Of a stretch of 44,716 nucleotides of DNA, positions 15,487-23,130 are shown in pieces. A program made the position numbers and the translations under genes. The notes below the pieces were generated by a model. It saw only the letters and a list, made by a program, of their open reading frames with translations, did no database searches and was not told the DNA's origin. Origin of the DNA: a virus; the IMG/VR virus record IMGVR_UViG_3300027467_000178, positions 1 through 44,716 of that record, one strand, 5' to 3'. How positions within the stretch are numbered: the stretch's first letter is position 1; each line of letters opens with the position of its first letter.

Positions 15487-16445
15487 TTTTTAAAAATTTT
15501 AAAAGTACCGTTGGCAATGGATTCAGCTACCATACGTTGTTTATGGCGTTCAATTGAATCAGTGAAATTACCCATTAAACGATCTCGGTCTGCATCAATC
15601 TCAGCTTGAGTAGGAGCTGCTGCTTTTTTACGGCCACCTTTCTTCTTAGGAGCTGGTTCAGCTGCAGGAGCAGCCGCAGGAGCAGCCGCAGGTGCTACTT
15701 GTTGAGCAGGTTCAGCCGCTGGTGCCGCTGCTGGTTGTTGTGCTGGTGCTGCTTGAGGTTCAGCTGCTGGTTGTTGTGCAGGTGCTGCACCTTTAGCTGC
15801 TGGTTGCGCTGCTGGCTGACCTACTGATTTTTGTAGCAATTGTAAAATACGCTGTTTGCCTTTTTTGTCAAGTTGATCAATTTGTGATTTAACTTGAGCA
15901 TATGCTGTTTGATTAGGTTTTTCAGCCGCTGCTTGTTGAGCTCCTGGTTTTCCTGCTGCGGCTGCCGCTCCTCCGGCTTTGCCGCCAGGATATTTTGCAT
16001 CAGGACTTGCTGTGCCTCCAGGGGCTGCTGGTTGTGCGGCTGGTTCAGCTGCTGGTTGTGCTCCACCTTGTGCTGGTGCTGCTGGTTGTGCTCCGCCTTG
16101 TGCTGGTGCTGCTTGTTGAGCTGCGGGCTGTGCTCCGCCTTGTGCTGGTGCTGCTTGTTGAGCTGCGGGCTGTGCTCCGCCTTGTGCTGGTGCTGCTTGT
16201 TGCGCACCGCCTGCGGCTGGTGCTACTGCCGGAGCTTCGTCGCCGCCGCTTGCTACATTAGACTTACCTGCTTGGTAACCTTTCTTAAGCGCAGATCCAA
16301 GACCTGCTACTCCACCCGCTACTGCGCCAACACCTTTGGCTAGTGTACCAACACCTTTGCCTACTGCTGATCCAATTTTGTTTAATAGTGGACCTTCTTG
16401 TAGCTCTACTTGTTGACTTTCAGTTAATAATTCGTTGATTCTCAT
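15483..16445 (-). CDS. Ala/Pro/Gln-repeat protein, candidate internal virion protein
   Basis: This 320-residue protein starts M-R-I-N-E-L, followed by L-Q-E/G at 17/18, a good match to the [L/I]-x-E/[A/G] sites cut by T4-type prohead protease. A Gly/Ala helix (about 22-65) comes next, then a 14-residue tandem repeat (P-A-Q-G-G-A-Q-P-A-A-Q-Q-A-A) and other low-complexity stretches. A helical segment (about 182-209, Y-A-Q-V-K-S-Q-I ... R-I-L-Q-L-L-Q-K-S-V-G) recurs at the end of the 590-residue neighbour. The C-terminus has a basic patch (P-K-K-K-G-G-R-K-K) and a charged helix. There is no enzyme motif. A DNA-associated internal or ejected head protein fits best. Confidence 0.7.
   Translation of the reverse strand: MRINELLTESQQVELQEGPLLNKIGSAVGKGVGTLAKGVGAVAGGVAGLGSALKKGYQAGKSNVASGGDEAPAVAPAAGGAQQAAPAQGGAQPAAQQAAPAQGGAQPAAQQAAPAQGGAQPAAPAQGGAQPAAEPAAQPAAPGGTASPDAKYPGGKAGGAAAAAGKPGAQQAAAEKPNQTAYAQVKSQIDQLDKKGKQRILQLLQKSVGQPAAQPAAKGAAPAQQPAAEPQAAPAQQPAAAPAAEPAQQVAPAAAPAAAPAAEPAPKKKGGRKKAAAPTQAEIDADRDRLMGNFTDSIERHKQRMVAESIANGTFKIFKK
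16108..16191. repeat. Two identical 42-bp tandem repeats inside the 320-residue gene
   Basis: Two exact copies (16108-16149 and 16150-16191), with degenerate copies on both sides from about 16020 to 16205. Each unit encodes 14 residues and keeps frame, so copy number can change without breaking the gene. Confidence 0.9.
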
Positions 16446-16446
16446 G

Positions 16447-18219
16447 TTAAACGGTTCCTAATTGTTTGGTTACATACTGTAGCATTCTGGTCTTATCTTT
16501 CTTATTTAACGATAAAATAGCTTTCTCAACTGCTTTATAATCTACTTTAGCTGCTGCTGGCTGAGCTCCTTGTTCAGCACCTTGAGCTCCTTGTTCAGCA
16601 CCTTGAGCTGCCTGCCCGGCTGCGGGCAATTTTAAATCTGCAAACACCTTGTCGACAACACCTTTGTCAACACCTTGATCCTGTAAGAATTTTGCCACTT
16701 GATCAGAATCCATTGGCGATCCTGCTTTTTGCCAGGCTGAGTTTAATTTGTCTGCTGTAACTTTGGTTGTCAGGTTCTTAGCCTTGGTCTTAATCCAATC
16801 CATCGGCCCTTCTACTAGACGTCCTTCGGCAAGATAATGATCATTCTTGGCTGTTATTCTCTTGAACAACATATAGATCTGTCCTTCTGACAGTTTCTTA
16901 CCACCAGGCACATAGCTCATAGCTAATCTAGACGATGTTCCGGCTGGTACTTGATTTGGTGCAGGTCCTCTTGGACCCTGTTGTTTGGCTAGGTCGTAAG
17001 CGGCCTGAACTTTTGGATCAACAGGATTGCCGTTGGCCTGTGCCATATCCACCGCAGCCATTTGTCTAGCAGTCAATGGTTCTCCATCTCGTACATAGTC
17101 ACCACCAACTTTAATACCTTGACCTTGTGTAACTGTTCTAGTTCCACCGCCTGGTAGTTCTGATGTAGTTGTTGTAGCACCTGGAGGCATATCAGTATCT
17201 CTAGCAACGCTACCGCCACCACTGAATGCCTTAGGAGCGCCTGGAGCAAATCCTGGATTAACCTTTTCTAAGGCAGCATACATATCCCCAGGACGCACAC
17301 CCGGAGGAGCCTGAATAGTTGCAGCTACTTCTCCCGTGGCTTTGTCCATAACAACAAGACCGCTTTCTCCTTGTTGAACTGTGTACTTGTCAGGATTTAA
17401 TTTAGATAGTGTGTCTTGTTGTTGTGCAGTTAATTTTTTCAATGCAGGGTCTGCTGCAAACTCTCCTCCTGCTGTCTGAGCGGCATCTGCACTTTTGCCT
17501 TTGACAGCACCTGCTACAGCATCCACTGCGCCAGAGGCAAAGTTTGCAGCCATCTGACCAACTACAGCACCAGCAGCGCCTGCTAGTGCAGGTTTAATTG
17601 CGCCTTTAAATGCTTCTTTCCAACCTTTGCCCTGTAGCTTTGCCGATGCTATAGCAACACCGCCTGCAACAATAGCACCAGTTATGGCCACTGCGGCTGT
17701 GCCGCCGCCGGGAAAAAATGTAGCAATCAGCGGACCCGCTTTGCTCATTAGTCCACCTAGGACACCACCAACTAGACTCAGAACGATGCCCTGTGCTGCG
17801 GGATTTTGAACTGCTGCTGATACTATTTTCATTAGACCGCTCTTAGTATCTGCTGGAACGTCTAATTGCTGTACGGCCGCAGATGCTTTTTGTTCAAACT
17901 GAGGATCTGGTTGTGCCTGAGGATTGGGTTCAGGCAATGACTTTTCTAGCTTGCCTAAAAATGAATCAGGAATAATCTTATCTACAATCTTGCCCAGAGC
18001 CGTATTGTTTTCTCCACTGGCGCCAGCTTCTTTTTCAGCAGCCGCAAAGATCTGAGATATTTGATCCTGTGTCAGTGCTGCTTCAGATAGATATTTCTGC
18101 CAAGGTTTGAAGAATTCTTCGTCAATACGATCCCAATGTTGTGTGTATAAGGGATCTCTTCGAAGATCTTCGCTAAGGTAATGTTTAATAGTTGTATTGT
18201 CTAAATCGTTCAGTCTCAT
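16447..18219 (-). CDS. Large candidate internal/ejection virion protein with hydrophobic core
   Basis: This 590-residue protein starts M-R-L-N-D-L, with L-S-E/D (17/18) and L-S-E/A (46/47) as candidate gp21 cut sites. Residues about 140-245 are Gly/Ala-rich and strongly hydrophobic (V-G-G-V-L-G-G-L-M ... A-V-A-I-T-G-A-I-V-A-G-G-V-A-I-A), like a membrane-inserting or pore segment. The middle (about 250-420) is Gly/Pro/Asp-rich. The C-terminus has E-Q-G-A-Q-G-A repeats and a helix matching the 320-residue neighbour (Y-K-A-V-E-K-A-I ... R-M-L-Q-Y-V-T-K-Q-L-G). There is no signal peptide. A late-type box lies 23 bases upstream. A protein carried in the head and injected with DNA is my inference; a second tape-measure-like role is the alternative. 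Confidence 0.7.
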   Translation of the reverse strand: MRLNDLDNTTIKHYLSEDLRRDPLYTQHWDRIDEEFFKPWQKYLSEAALTQDQISQIFAAAEKEAGASGENNTALGKIVDKIIPDSFLGKLEKSLPEPNPQAQPDPQFEQKASAAVQQLDVPADTKSGLMKIVSAAVQNPAAQGIVLSLVGGVLGGLMSKAGPLIATFFPGGGTAAVAITGAIVAGGVAIASAKLQGKGWKEAFKGAIKPALAGAAGAVVGQMAANFASGAVDAVAGAVKGKSADAAQTAGGEFAADPALKKLTAQQQDTLSKLNPDKYTVQQGESGLVVMDKATGEVAATIQAPPGVRPGDMYAALEKVNPGFAPGAPKAFSGGGSVARDTDMPPGATTTTSELPGGGTRTVTQGQGIKVGGDYVRDGEPLTARQMAAVDMAQANGNPVDPKVQAAYDLAKQQGPRGPAPNQVPAGTSSRLAMSYVPGGKKLSEGQIYMLFKRITAKNDHYLAEGRLVEGPMDWIKTKAKNLTTKVTADKLNSAWQKAGSPMDSDQVAKFLQDQGVDKGVVDKVFADLKLPAAGQAAQGAEQGAQGAEQGAQPAAAKVDYKAVEKAILSLNKKDKTRMLQYVTKQLGTV

Positions 18220-18241
18220 AGGGCATTCTCGAATGATATAT

Positions 18242-18249
18242 TATTTATT
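18242..18249 (-). promoter_or_regulatory. Late promoter AATAAATA for the candidate internal-protein operon
   Basis: The minus strand reads AATAAATA, 23 bases upstream of the ATG at 18219. The leader would be very short and the ribosome site is weak. It is the boundary between the late unit and the GC-rich island. Confidence 0.55.
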
Positions 18250-18254
18250 TTAAT

Positions 18255-18272
18255 AACGAGCTAACGCTCGTT
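18255..18272. repeat. Perfect 7-bp inverted repeat (AACGAGC/GCTCGTT)
   Basis: The stem has a 4-base loop (TAAC on the plus strand), six bases upstream of the late box at 18242. It has no T-run on either strand, so it is not a standard terminator. It could protect the 3' end of the upstream transcript or mark the promoter. Confidence 0.6.
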
Positions 18273-18342
18273 TGCGTTTTCGCTTGCGCTCAACGCACTT
18301 TGTTTTCTTTTAATTATATCGAAGTTGTGCGAGATGATATAT

Positions 18343-18357
18343 TTGCGCGAAGCGCAA
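18343..18357. repeat. Perfect 6-bp inverted repeat (TTGCGC/GCGCAA, 3-base loop)
   Basis: A tight GC hairpin in an AT-rich setting, with GAA or TTC as loop depending on strand. Related GCG-rich words (TTGCG, GCGCT) occur at 18272-18296, so the area may be a small cluster of hairpin repeats. Confidence 0.55.
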
Positions 18358-18727
18358 TTTAAATATTATCCAGATCTTAATGGTCACACTAAGCCCGTTT
18401 CCGGGCAAAGATAACATTATCCGAGTCTGGCAAGTCACACAGCGTTATGGCAGTTACAGAGGCGGTTGTCCGGTACCTCGAGCCACGTCTTATTACAACG
18501 GCGGTTAGTAAATGTACGCTATCACACCTACTAACGTGCAGGATCTCCCTGCTCATTTCGCCTTTTATTTCCTTTTCAAACAGCAAAATCGCAGGGCTTA
18601 GGTAGCGATCTTCATCCAAATGGGTAGTTGCTGAGTACCACTGCGGCGTGGAATTCCGTCCCTGTGTACACCTATGACCAGGTTTAGAGCGCACGAACTT
18701 AGGCCTGCGCGAGCCAAAAAACCGCTT

Positions 18728-19162
18728 TTATTTTGCCTTTTTATGTTCTTCTAGACGCTGTCTAAGTATGTTTGATCCGCCAACTCTGACGTTTATAATG
18801 CCATTATAATAGTCATCTGTTTCTAAAACTCTGCGTTCAAACTGTTCTCTTGCTTCTAGATACGACATTTCTGCCTTGGATTTGCAAAGATAAAGTATTT
18901 CTCTTGTGAAATTTCCGGGACCTAATGCTTGGACGTCTGCGTTTAACCTATCAGATGATCCCCAGTAGTCGCGCCAATCGCTTTCAACTACAGACCTTCT
19001 TTTAAGTTTTTTGCCTTTGAGAGGTGGTTTCGTGCGTTTAAACTGTGCTAGTTTCTTGCCTATGTACTTTTGCCCGGTAGTTAGATTCGTGATGAGATAA
19101 ACAAAGCCAATATAGCCTTCTGGAATTTCTTCAACTATTTGATTTTGATACGTCCATTGCAC
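18728..19162 (-). CDS. GIY-YIG-type (Seg-like) putative nuclease
   Basis: In this 144-residue protein residues 18-37 (G-F-V-Y-L-I-T-N ... K-Y-I-G-K-K) match the GIY-YIG core, with G-F-V-Y and Y-I-G replacing the name motif. Further on are D-W-R-D-Y-W-G-S-S, E-A-R-E-Q-F-E and N-G-I-I-N-V-R-V-G-G, which give the usual Arg/Glu/Asn positions. Such small proteins are frequent in T4-like aquatic phages and may be homing endonucleases or repair or recombination accessories. The start is a GTG directly abutting the upstream stop (TGAGTG), so translation is coupled. It is in the gp46/gp47 operon rather than an intron, which argues for a resident role. Confidence 0.75.
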   Translation of the reverse strand: MQWTYQNQIVEEIPEGYIGFVYLITNLTTGQKYIGKKLAQFKRTKPPLKGKKLKRRSVVESDWRDYWGSSDRLNADVQALGPGNFTREILYLCKSKAEMSYLEAREQFERRVLETDDYYNGIINVRVGGSNILRQRLEEHKKAK

Positions 19163-19393
19163 TCACTTAGTTAGCTTGGGGGGTCTGCCTAATACGCCTT
19201 TTCTGGCTTTTTTTCGTGCCTGTCGTTTTTCTTGTATTTCTACTCGCCTTTTACTTGCTTCGTTTCTAATTTCTGATAGCCAATACCGTGCCTTAATGCC
19301 TGCTTCGTCTGAGCCTTTGTATTCAAAGCGATCCTGATATTTGAAATATTGCTGAAACGCTTCTATCATCTTATCATGACTGTCTGTTGCCAT
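19163..19393 (-). CDS. Small basic protein with AT-hook-like C-terminus
   Basis: This 76-residue protein has a helical N-terminal part with aromatic residues (F-Q-Q-Y-F-K-Y-Q-D-R-F-E-Y) and a central W-L-S-E-I-R-N-E-A segment. It ends in a strongly basic tail whose G-R-P-P-K motif resembles an AT-hook, which binds the minor groove of AT-rich DNA. Its ATG overlaps the gp46 stop by one base (TAATG). I recall similar small genes next to gp46 in aquatic T4-like phages. A DNA-binding accessory to recombination is plausible but unproven. Confidence 0.65.
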   Translation of the reverse strand: MATDSHDKMIEAFQQYFKYQDRFEYKGSDEAGIKARYWLSEIRNEASKRRVEIQEKRQARKKARKGVLGRPPKLTK

Positions 19394-21171
19394 TAGTTCA
19401 TAATCTCAATATCTGTAGAGTATGAAGTAAATCCATTCTCTTTAATAACTTTTAATACGTGATTTACACGACTGGTTAGATCGTCTCTGTGCGAAATCAA
19501 GAATACATTCTTGTCACGCTCTCGAGTCATACGCTTTAGAACAGCAATACTTGACTCCACACCAGACGCATCCATACCAGAGTCTACTAACTCGTCAATA
19601 AACAACAAGTTAATACTTTGATATAAGTTTTCCCACACATCTCGGAACGCCCACGATAATGACAGGATTAATCTGTTACGTTCACCTCGTGATAAGTTAT
19701 CAAAGTCGAGGTCTTGACCTAATTGAGTGATGATAACTGATAAATCATTTTGGAATTCAACAGTATGCGGTAATCCAATCTTATCAAGATAGTAGGTTAA
19801 GCGTTGATTTAAGAAAGCTAGGTTCTGATCGATGATGCGTTTACGAACAAAACTGTCTTTGTTAGTTAACAGTTTATGTAAGAACTCTTGATGATCTTTA
19901 ATTTTTACTAGTTCGTTGACAGCATCCCAGTTAATTTCCTGAACTGCGGTATTCTTAAGTTCTAATATTTGTTCGTCGTAGGGATTTTCTTCAGCATCTT
20001 TGATTGTAACGTCGCGCTCTAATCCATCTAAAGTATTTTTATGATTAAGAGCTTGTTCTAAACTGTCATAGGTAACAGTTGGACAATCACCTTGCTCACC
20101 TAAAAGCGACATAGCTTCGTTAAGTGTCGCCAGTTCTTCAAGATGTTCGTTAATAGCACCCTTGCTTTCTTCAACCTGCTGAGCTTTAGCACCTAACATT
20201 TCATCGTGTTTACTGTCGTGTACTTCTTGTCCACAAGCGTGACACTTATGATCAGCTAGACTTACTAATTCTTTTTCTAATTTAGATAATACTTTCTGTT
20301 CTTTTTCTAATGCTGCTGTTTGTTTTGCGATTAAAGAAGTAAGATTGTCTCGTTCTTTTTTAGTTTTAGTCCATTCGATTAAAGAACGCTGATTAGCTAT
20401 CTCTTCTTCAATGTCAATTTGCATCAAGCGATCAATACTCTTGAGCAAATTTTCCATAGCAGTTTCTTTATTGTCTGCCCATAGCTTTTGTTTACGCTCT
20501 AGAGATTCAATACTCTGCTGAATGCGCTCGTTGCTGGCTTTGATAGTTTCGATTCTAGTATTTTCTGTAGCAATAGCATCTTTAGATGCTTTGATAGCTT
20601 CTTTAAGTGCTTCTGCTTTTTCAGAAAGTATAGTAATACCCAACAACTGTTCAATGATAGCACGTTGATCGGCAGCTTTCATTGATAAGAAAGGTTCTGT
20701 ATAAGTGTTTAGAGCAACAAGATGTTTAAACATTTCGTGACTCATACCAAATACTTCTTCAATTGCTTTTTGAGTTTCCCGGCTATCGCCTTGACTTTCG
20801 TCTAAATCCTTAAGTTCTTGTTCTTGACCGTTAATACTAAACTTTAATAGATTAGGTTTGCGTCCACGTTCAATGTGGAATTCCTGCCCATCTTTGTCAA
20901 AAGTAACAGTAACTAACATTCCTTTACTGTTAATTTTGTTAATCAAGTTATCACGCTTGATATTAGTTAGGGCTTGACCGTAGATAGCATAGCTTAGTCC
21001 ATTGATGATTGTTGTTTTGCCCGTACCGTTGCGAGCCCCAGAATCATCACCTCCTAGATCTAGATTTTCACCAAGTACTAAGGTTAACTGTCCGCGGTCA
21101 AAGTCGATGGCTTGGGTTTGATTACCCACGCTCATAAAATTCTTGACTGTTAAATTTTTAATTTTAATCAT
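19393..21171 (-). CDS. 46: Recombination endonuclease subunit (gp46, SbcC/Rad50-like)
   Basis: This 592-residue SMC-type ATPase partners gp47 to resect DNA ends for recombination-dependent replication and host DNA breakdown. Motifs in order: Walker A G-A-R-N-G-T-G-K-T (45-53); coiled coils on both sides of a zinc hook C-H-A-C (about 309-312); ABC signature L-S-R-G-E-R (about 492); Walker B L-L-F-I-D-E-L-V-D-S-G-M-D (about 517-529); and a late His in the switch (I-S-H-R-D-D). Length is close to T4 gp46 (560). Its ATG overlaps the gp47 stop (ATGA). Confidence 0.97.
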   Translation of the reverse strand: MIKIKNLTVKNFMSVGNQTQAIDFDRGQLTLVLGENLDLGGDDSGARNGTGKTTIINGLSYAIYGQALTNIKRDNLINKINSKGMLVTVTFDKDGQEFHIERGRKPNLLKFSINGQEQELKDLDESQGDSRETQKAIEEVFGMSHEMFKHLVALNTYTEPFLSMKAADQRAIIEQLLGITILSEKAEALKEAIKASKDAIATENTRIETIKASNERIQQSIESLERKQKLWADNKETAMENLLKSIDRLMQIDIEEEIANQRSLIEWTKTKKERDNLTSLIAKQTAALEKEQKVLSKLEKELVSLADHKCHACGQEVHDSKHDEMLGAKAQQVEESKGAINEHLEELATLNEAMSLLGEQGDCPTVTYDSLEQALNHKNTLDGLERDVTIKDAEENPYDEQILELKNTAVQEINWDAVNELVKIKDHQEFLHKLLTNKDSFVRKRIIDQNLAFLNQRLTYYLDKIGLPHTVEFQNDLSVIITQLGQDLDFDNLSRGERNRLILSLSWAFRDVWENLYQSINLLFIDELVDSGMDASGVESSIAVLKRMTRERDKNVFLISHRDDLTSRVNHVLKVIKENGFTSYSTDIEIMN

Positions 21172-22178
21172 AGTTCGCTATAAATTTCCAATAACAGTTT
21201 TTTATTGTAGGTGTCGCTTTCAATTGCATTGATCTGATTCATAACAATTGTGTCAACACTTTCAAATTCTAAATCAATAGGAGTAACATTAGATTCAACT
21301 TCTACTTTTTCTGGAATCAGCATCAGCTCACGCAGATTATACTGCGGCATAAACTGTTCTTTAATAAAGTTTGCCTCTTCAAAAGTAATAGGCAGGTCAA
21401 TAGTTACACGGCAATGCATCTTTTCACGAAGCAGCTTATCTGGAGTATCAATAATTTGACTTAGTTTATATGTTCTATAAACAGGTTGTCCAGGCCAAGT
21501 CTTAAACTCTGGAGTACCTCCCCAGTCTAATAACATCATACCACGTTCGTCATCACCCGCATCTGCATAGTTGTGAGGGAAAGCATTACCAATATACACA
21601 ATCTTACCCTTTTGTTGACGCTTATGGAAGTGTCCTGAGAAGATATAGTCCTGATGTTGGAAGTGATCGCTTTGCAACTGTCCGTGATCGGGCATCTGCA
21701 CCATAGCGTTCATATAGAAATGCGGAAGTTCTAAGTGCCCAAAGATATATTTGCTTTTGATCTTAGGAACTTTTTGCCATTCATCTGCTACTAACCACGG
21801 AAGGATAGTAACATCTCCGTTTGTAAAAATTTCTCTAATTGGAACAACATTAGGAAATAGGCGCATAAACTCTACAGAGTTAATTTCACGTTTGTCTTTG
21901 TAGAACAGATCGTGGTTGCCAAGTATAAAGTAAACTTTTTCAAACGAAGCACTAAGTCTTTCTAAGTTTGAAAGAGTATAATTCATAGTACTAACGTCTG
22001 TGCTGGCACGATTGTGATGCCAGTCACCTAAAAAGATACACGTCTCTGCACCTTCTTCTTTGGCTGTATCACAAAACCACTTAACAAATTCTTCGCAGTC
22101 AATGTTATGTGTTCTGCTACCGCTTTTAAGACCAAAATGAATATCTGTGAAACAAGCTGCTTTTTTAAATAGATTCAT
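21168..22178 (-). CDS. 47: Recombination endonuclease subunit (gp47, SbcD/Mre11-like)
   Basis: In this 336-residue metallophosphoesterase all nuclease motifs are present: D-I-H-F (12-15), G-D-W-H-H-N (51-56), G-N-H-D (86-89), G-H-L-E (146-149) and G-H-F-H (181-184), the metal-binding set of Mre11. The length equals that of T4 gp47 (339). With gp46 it processes DNA ends. It lies 31 bases after gp55. No late box precedes it, in keeping with early or middle expression. Confidence 0.97.
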   Translation of the reverse strand: MNLFKKAACFTDIHFGLKSGSRTHNIDCEEFVKWFCDTAKEEGAETCIFLGDWHHNRASTDVSTMNYTLSNLERLSASFEKVYFILGNHDLFYKDKREINSVEFMRLFPNVVPIREIFTNGDVTILPWLVADEWQKVPKIKSKYIFGHLELPHFYMNAMVQMPDHGQLQSDHFQHQDYIFSGHFHKRQQKGKIVYIGNAFPHNYADAGDDERGMMLLDWGGTPEFKTWPGQPVYRTYKLSQIIDTPDKLLREKMHCRVTIDLPITFEEANFIKEQFMPQYNLRELMLIPEKVEVESNVTPIDLEFESVDTIVMNQINAIESDTYNKKLLLEIYSEL

Positions 22179-22209
22179 AGATTTATGTTACAGTATTTTT
22201 AATTAAAGG

Positions 22210-23055
22210 TCAATCCCAATCTTCGCCAGATGTGATTGTAACAGGTGCAGTATTAGCTCCACTGCTACCACTGTTCTGTCTGGTCCAGCTCGGATTCATA
22301 CCATTCATTTCAAGAATATCATCTCGAATATTTTGATTACGCTTCTCGATATTGATGATGCGAACAAAACTGTTAGTAACAGCAGCGGTATAATAAGCAA
22401 ACGGGTTATCGGATTTGCTTTCATCAAATTGTAAACCAATTTGGGTGAGCTGAAGTATCGCTTGACCACGCATTTCATCGTTGTAAGTATATCCACGGAC
22501 ATTTCCTCTAGTTGCATAACGCTCACATAATTTAATAAACATACGAGCTAAGTTATTAGTCATTTGTCCGTGATCTTTATCAAATTTACCTGTTTTAATT
22601 CCACCCTTCCAGTGACTTTTGCCTACACAGATCAATTCGTCATTGTCGTCAAACTTCCAGTGTTGATAAGGAGGAAAGTTTACTTTTTCGTGACTGTCGG
22701 CTGTATTCTTTAATGTCTTTTTACGACCGGGTGCTAGAGGAATATGATCAAATGTCATAACACGAAATACTAGATCGTGTTTGTCAATTTTCTTATAATC
22801 TATTTCGAATCCTTTTGCAGGAATTTTTTTACCCTGTTCTAGCATAGCTGCTTCGTGCGCTTGTTTTGCTAAACGTGCAGCCCTATTTCTTTTTGCTTCT
22901 GCTATAGTTCTAATGTTTATTTTTTCTAAGTTAGGAACAATTAAATCATATTCATGATATTCTTGTTTTGTATAAGAGCTATATGTAACTTTGCTTAAAT
23001 GTATCTCTCTTAGTAGGTCCTTATTAGTTAGGTACTTAACTTTTGGTTGGTTCAT
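22210..23055 (-). CDS. 55: Late-transcription sigma factor (gp55-like)
   Basis: In this 281-residue protein the C-terminal half holds the sigma region 2-like part: L-A-R-M-F-I-K-L-C-E-R-Y, then D-E-M-R-G-Q-A-I-L-Q-L, then N-P-F-A-Y-Y-T-A-A-V-T-N-S-F-V-R-I-I-N-I-E-K-R (about 176-250). This is the pattern of T4 gp55 and related phage sigma factors, and it should recognise the late boxes found in this window. T4 gp55 is only 185 residues. The extra N-terminal part starts with Y-L-T-N-K-D-L-L, a motif also seen in other phage sigma proteins. It contains a Lys/Arg/Ala helix (about 50-75) and a W-K-F-D-D-N-D-E-L segment of unknown use. Confidence 0.88.
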   Translation of the reverse strand: MNQPKVKYLTNKDLLREIHLSKVTYSSYTKQEYHEYDLIVPNLEKINIRTIAEAKRNRAARLAKQAHEAAMLEQGKKIPAKGFEIDYKKIDKHDLVFRVMTFDHIPLAPGRKKTLKNTADSHEKVNFPPYQHWKFDDNDELICVGKSHWKGGIKTGKFDKDHGQMTNNLARMFIKLCERYATRGNVRGYTYNDEMRGQAILQLTQIGLQFDESKSDNPFAYYTAAVTNSFVRIINIEKRNQNIRDDILEMNGMNPSWTRQNSGSSGANTAPVTITSGEDWD

Positions 23056-23082
23056 TATCTAGATTTCTCCACAATTAGTAAT

Positions 23083-23091
23083 ATAATAGCA
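23083..23091 (-). promoter_or_regulatory. Possible extended -10 promoter for gp55/gp47/gp46
   Basis: The minus strand reads TGCTATTAT, an extended -10 shape (TGn plus TATTAT), about 28 bases upstream of the gp55 ATG. No convincing -35 box is at the right distance. It is the only candidate host-type promoter in the gap. Confidence 0.3.
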
Positions 23092-23103
23092 CATTTTTTG
23101 TCG

Positions 23104-23111
23104 AATAAATA
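23104..23111 (+). promoter_or_regulatory. Late promoter AATAAATA for the baseplate operon
   Basis: Plus-strand AATAAATA, 20-29 bases before the two possible starts of the first baseplate gene, with AAGGAA between. It begins the long plus-strand operon. Confidence 0.6.
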
Positions 23112-23130
23112 GACTATATGACAAGGAAAT

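Larger units (their letters stand above)
18251..18727. other. GC-richer, hairpin-rich intergenic island without a convincing gene
   Basis: A 477-base stretch whose composition (near half G+C from about 18370 on) differs from the AT-rich neighbours. Visible stems are 18255-18272, 18343-18357, 18393-18406 (GCCCG/CGGGC), 18504-18510 with 18529-18535 (GTTAGTA/TACTAAC) and 18538-18552 (GCAGG/CCTGC). On the minus strand a 101-codon open frame from GTG at 18694 to 18389 exists. It has no ribosome site, unbiased third positions and an unfamiliar product, so I do not call it. The island separates the gp46-nuclease operon from a late operon. It could hold a structured RNA, the end of the early transcript, or a remnant of foreign DNA. 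Confidence 0.5.

Noticed and set aside
16020-16205. Tandem repeats considered as a CRISPR array
   Set aside because: The repeats are contiguous with no spacers and encode protein in frame.
15821-16343. Long open frames on both strands rich in Cys, Leu or Gln/His across the repeat region
   Set aside because: They are frame shadows of the Ala/Pro/Gln tandem repeats. The real gene is the 320-residue frame, which has proper neighbours and coupled start and stop codons.
18255-18357. Hairpins considered as rho-independent terminators
   Set aside because: Neither stem is followed by a T-run on either strand, unlike the clear terminator at 4793-4816.
18389-18694. 101-codon minus-strand open frame from GTG in the GC-rich island
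   Set aside because: No ribosome site, third codon positions show no bias like the neighbouring genes, and the product looks like nothing known. Kept only as a remark in the island entry.
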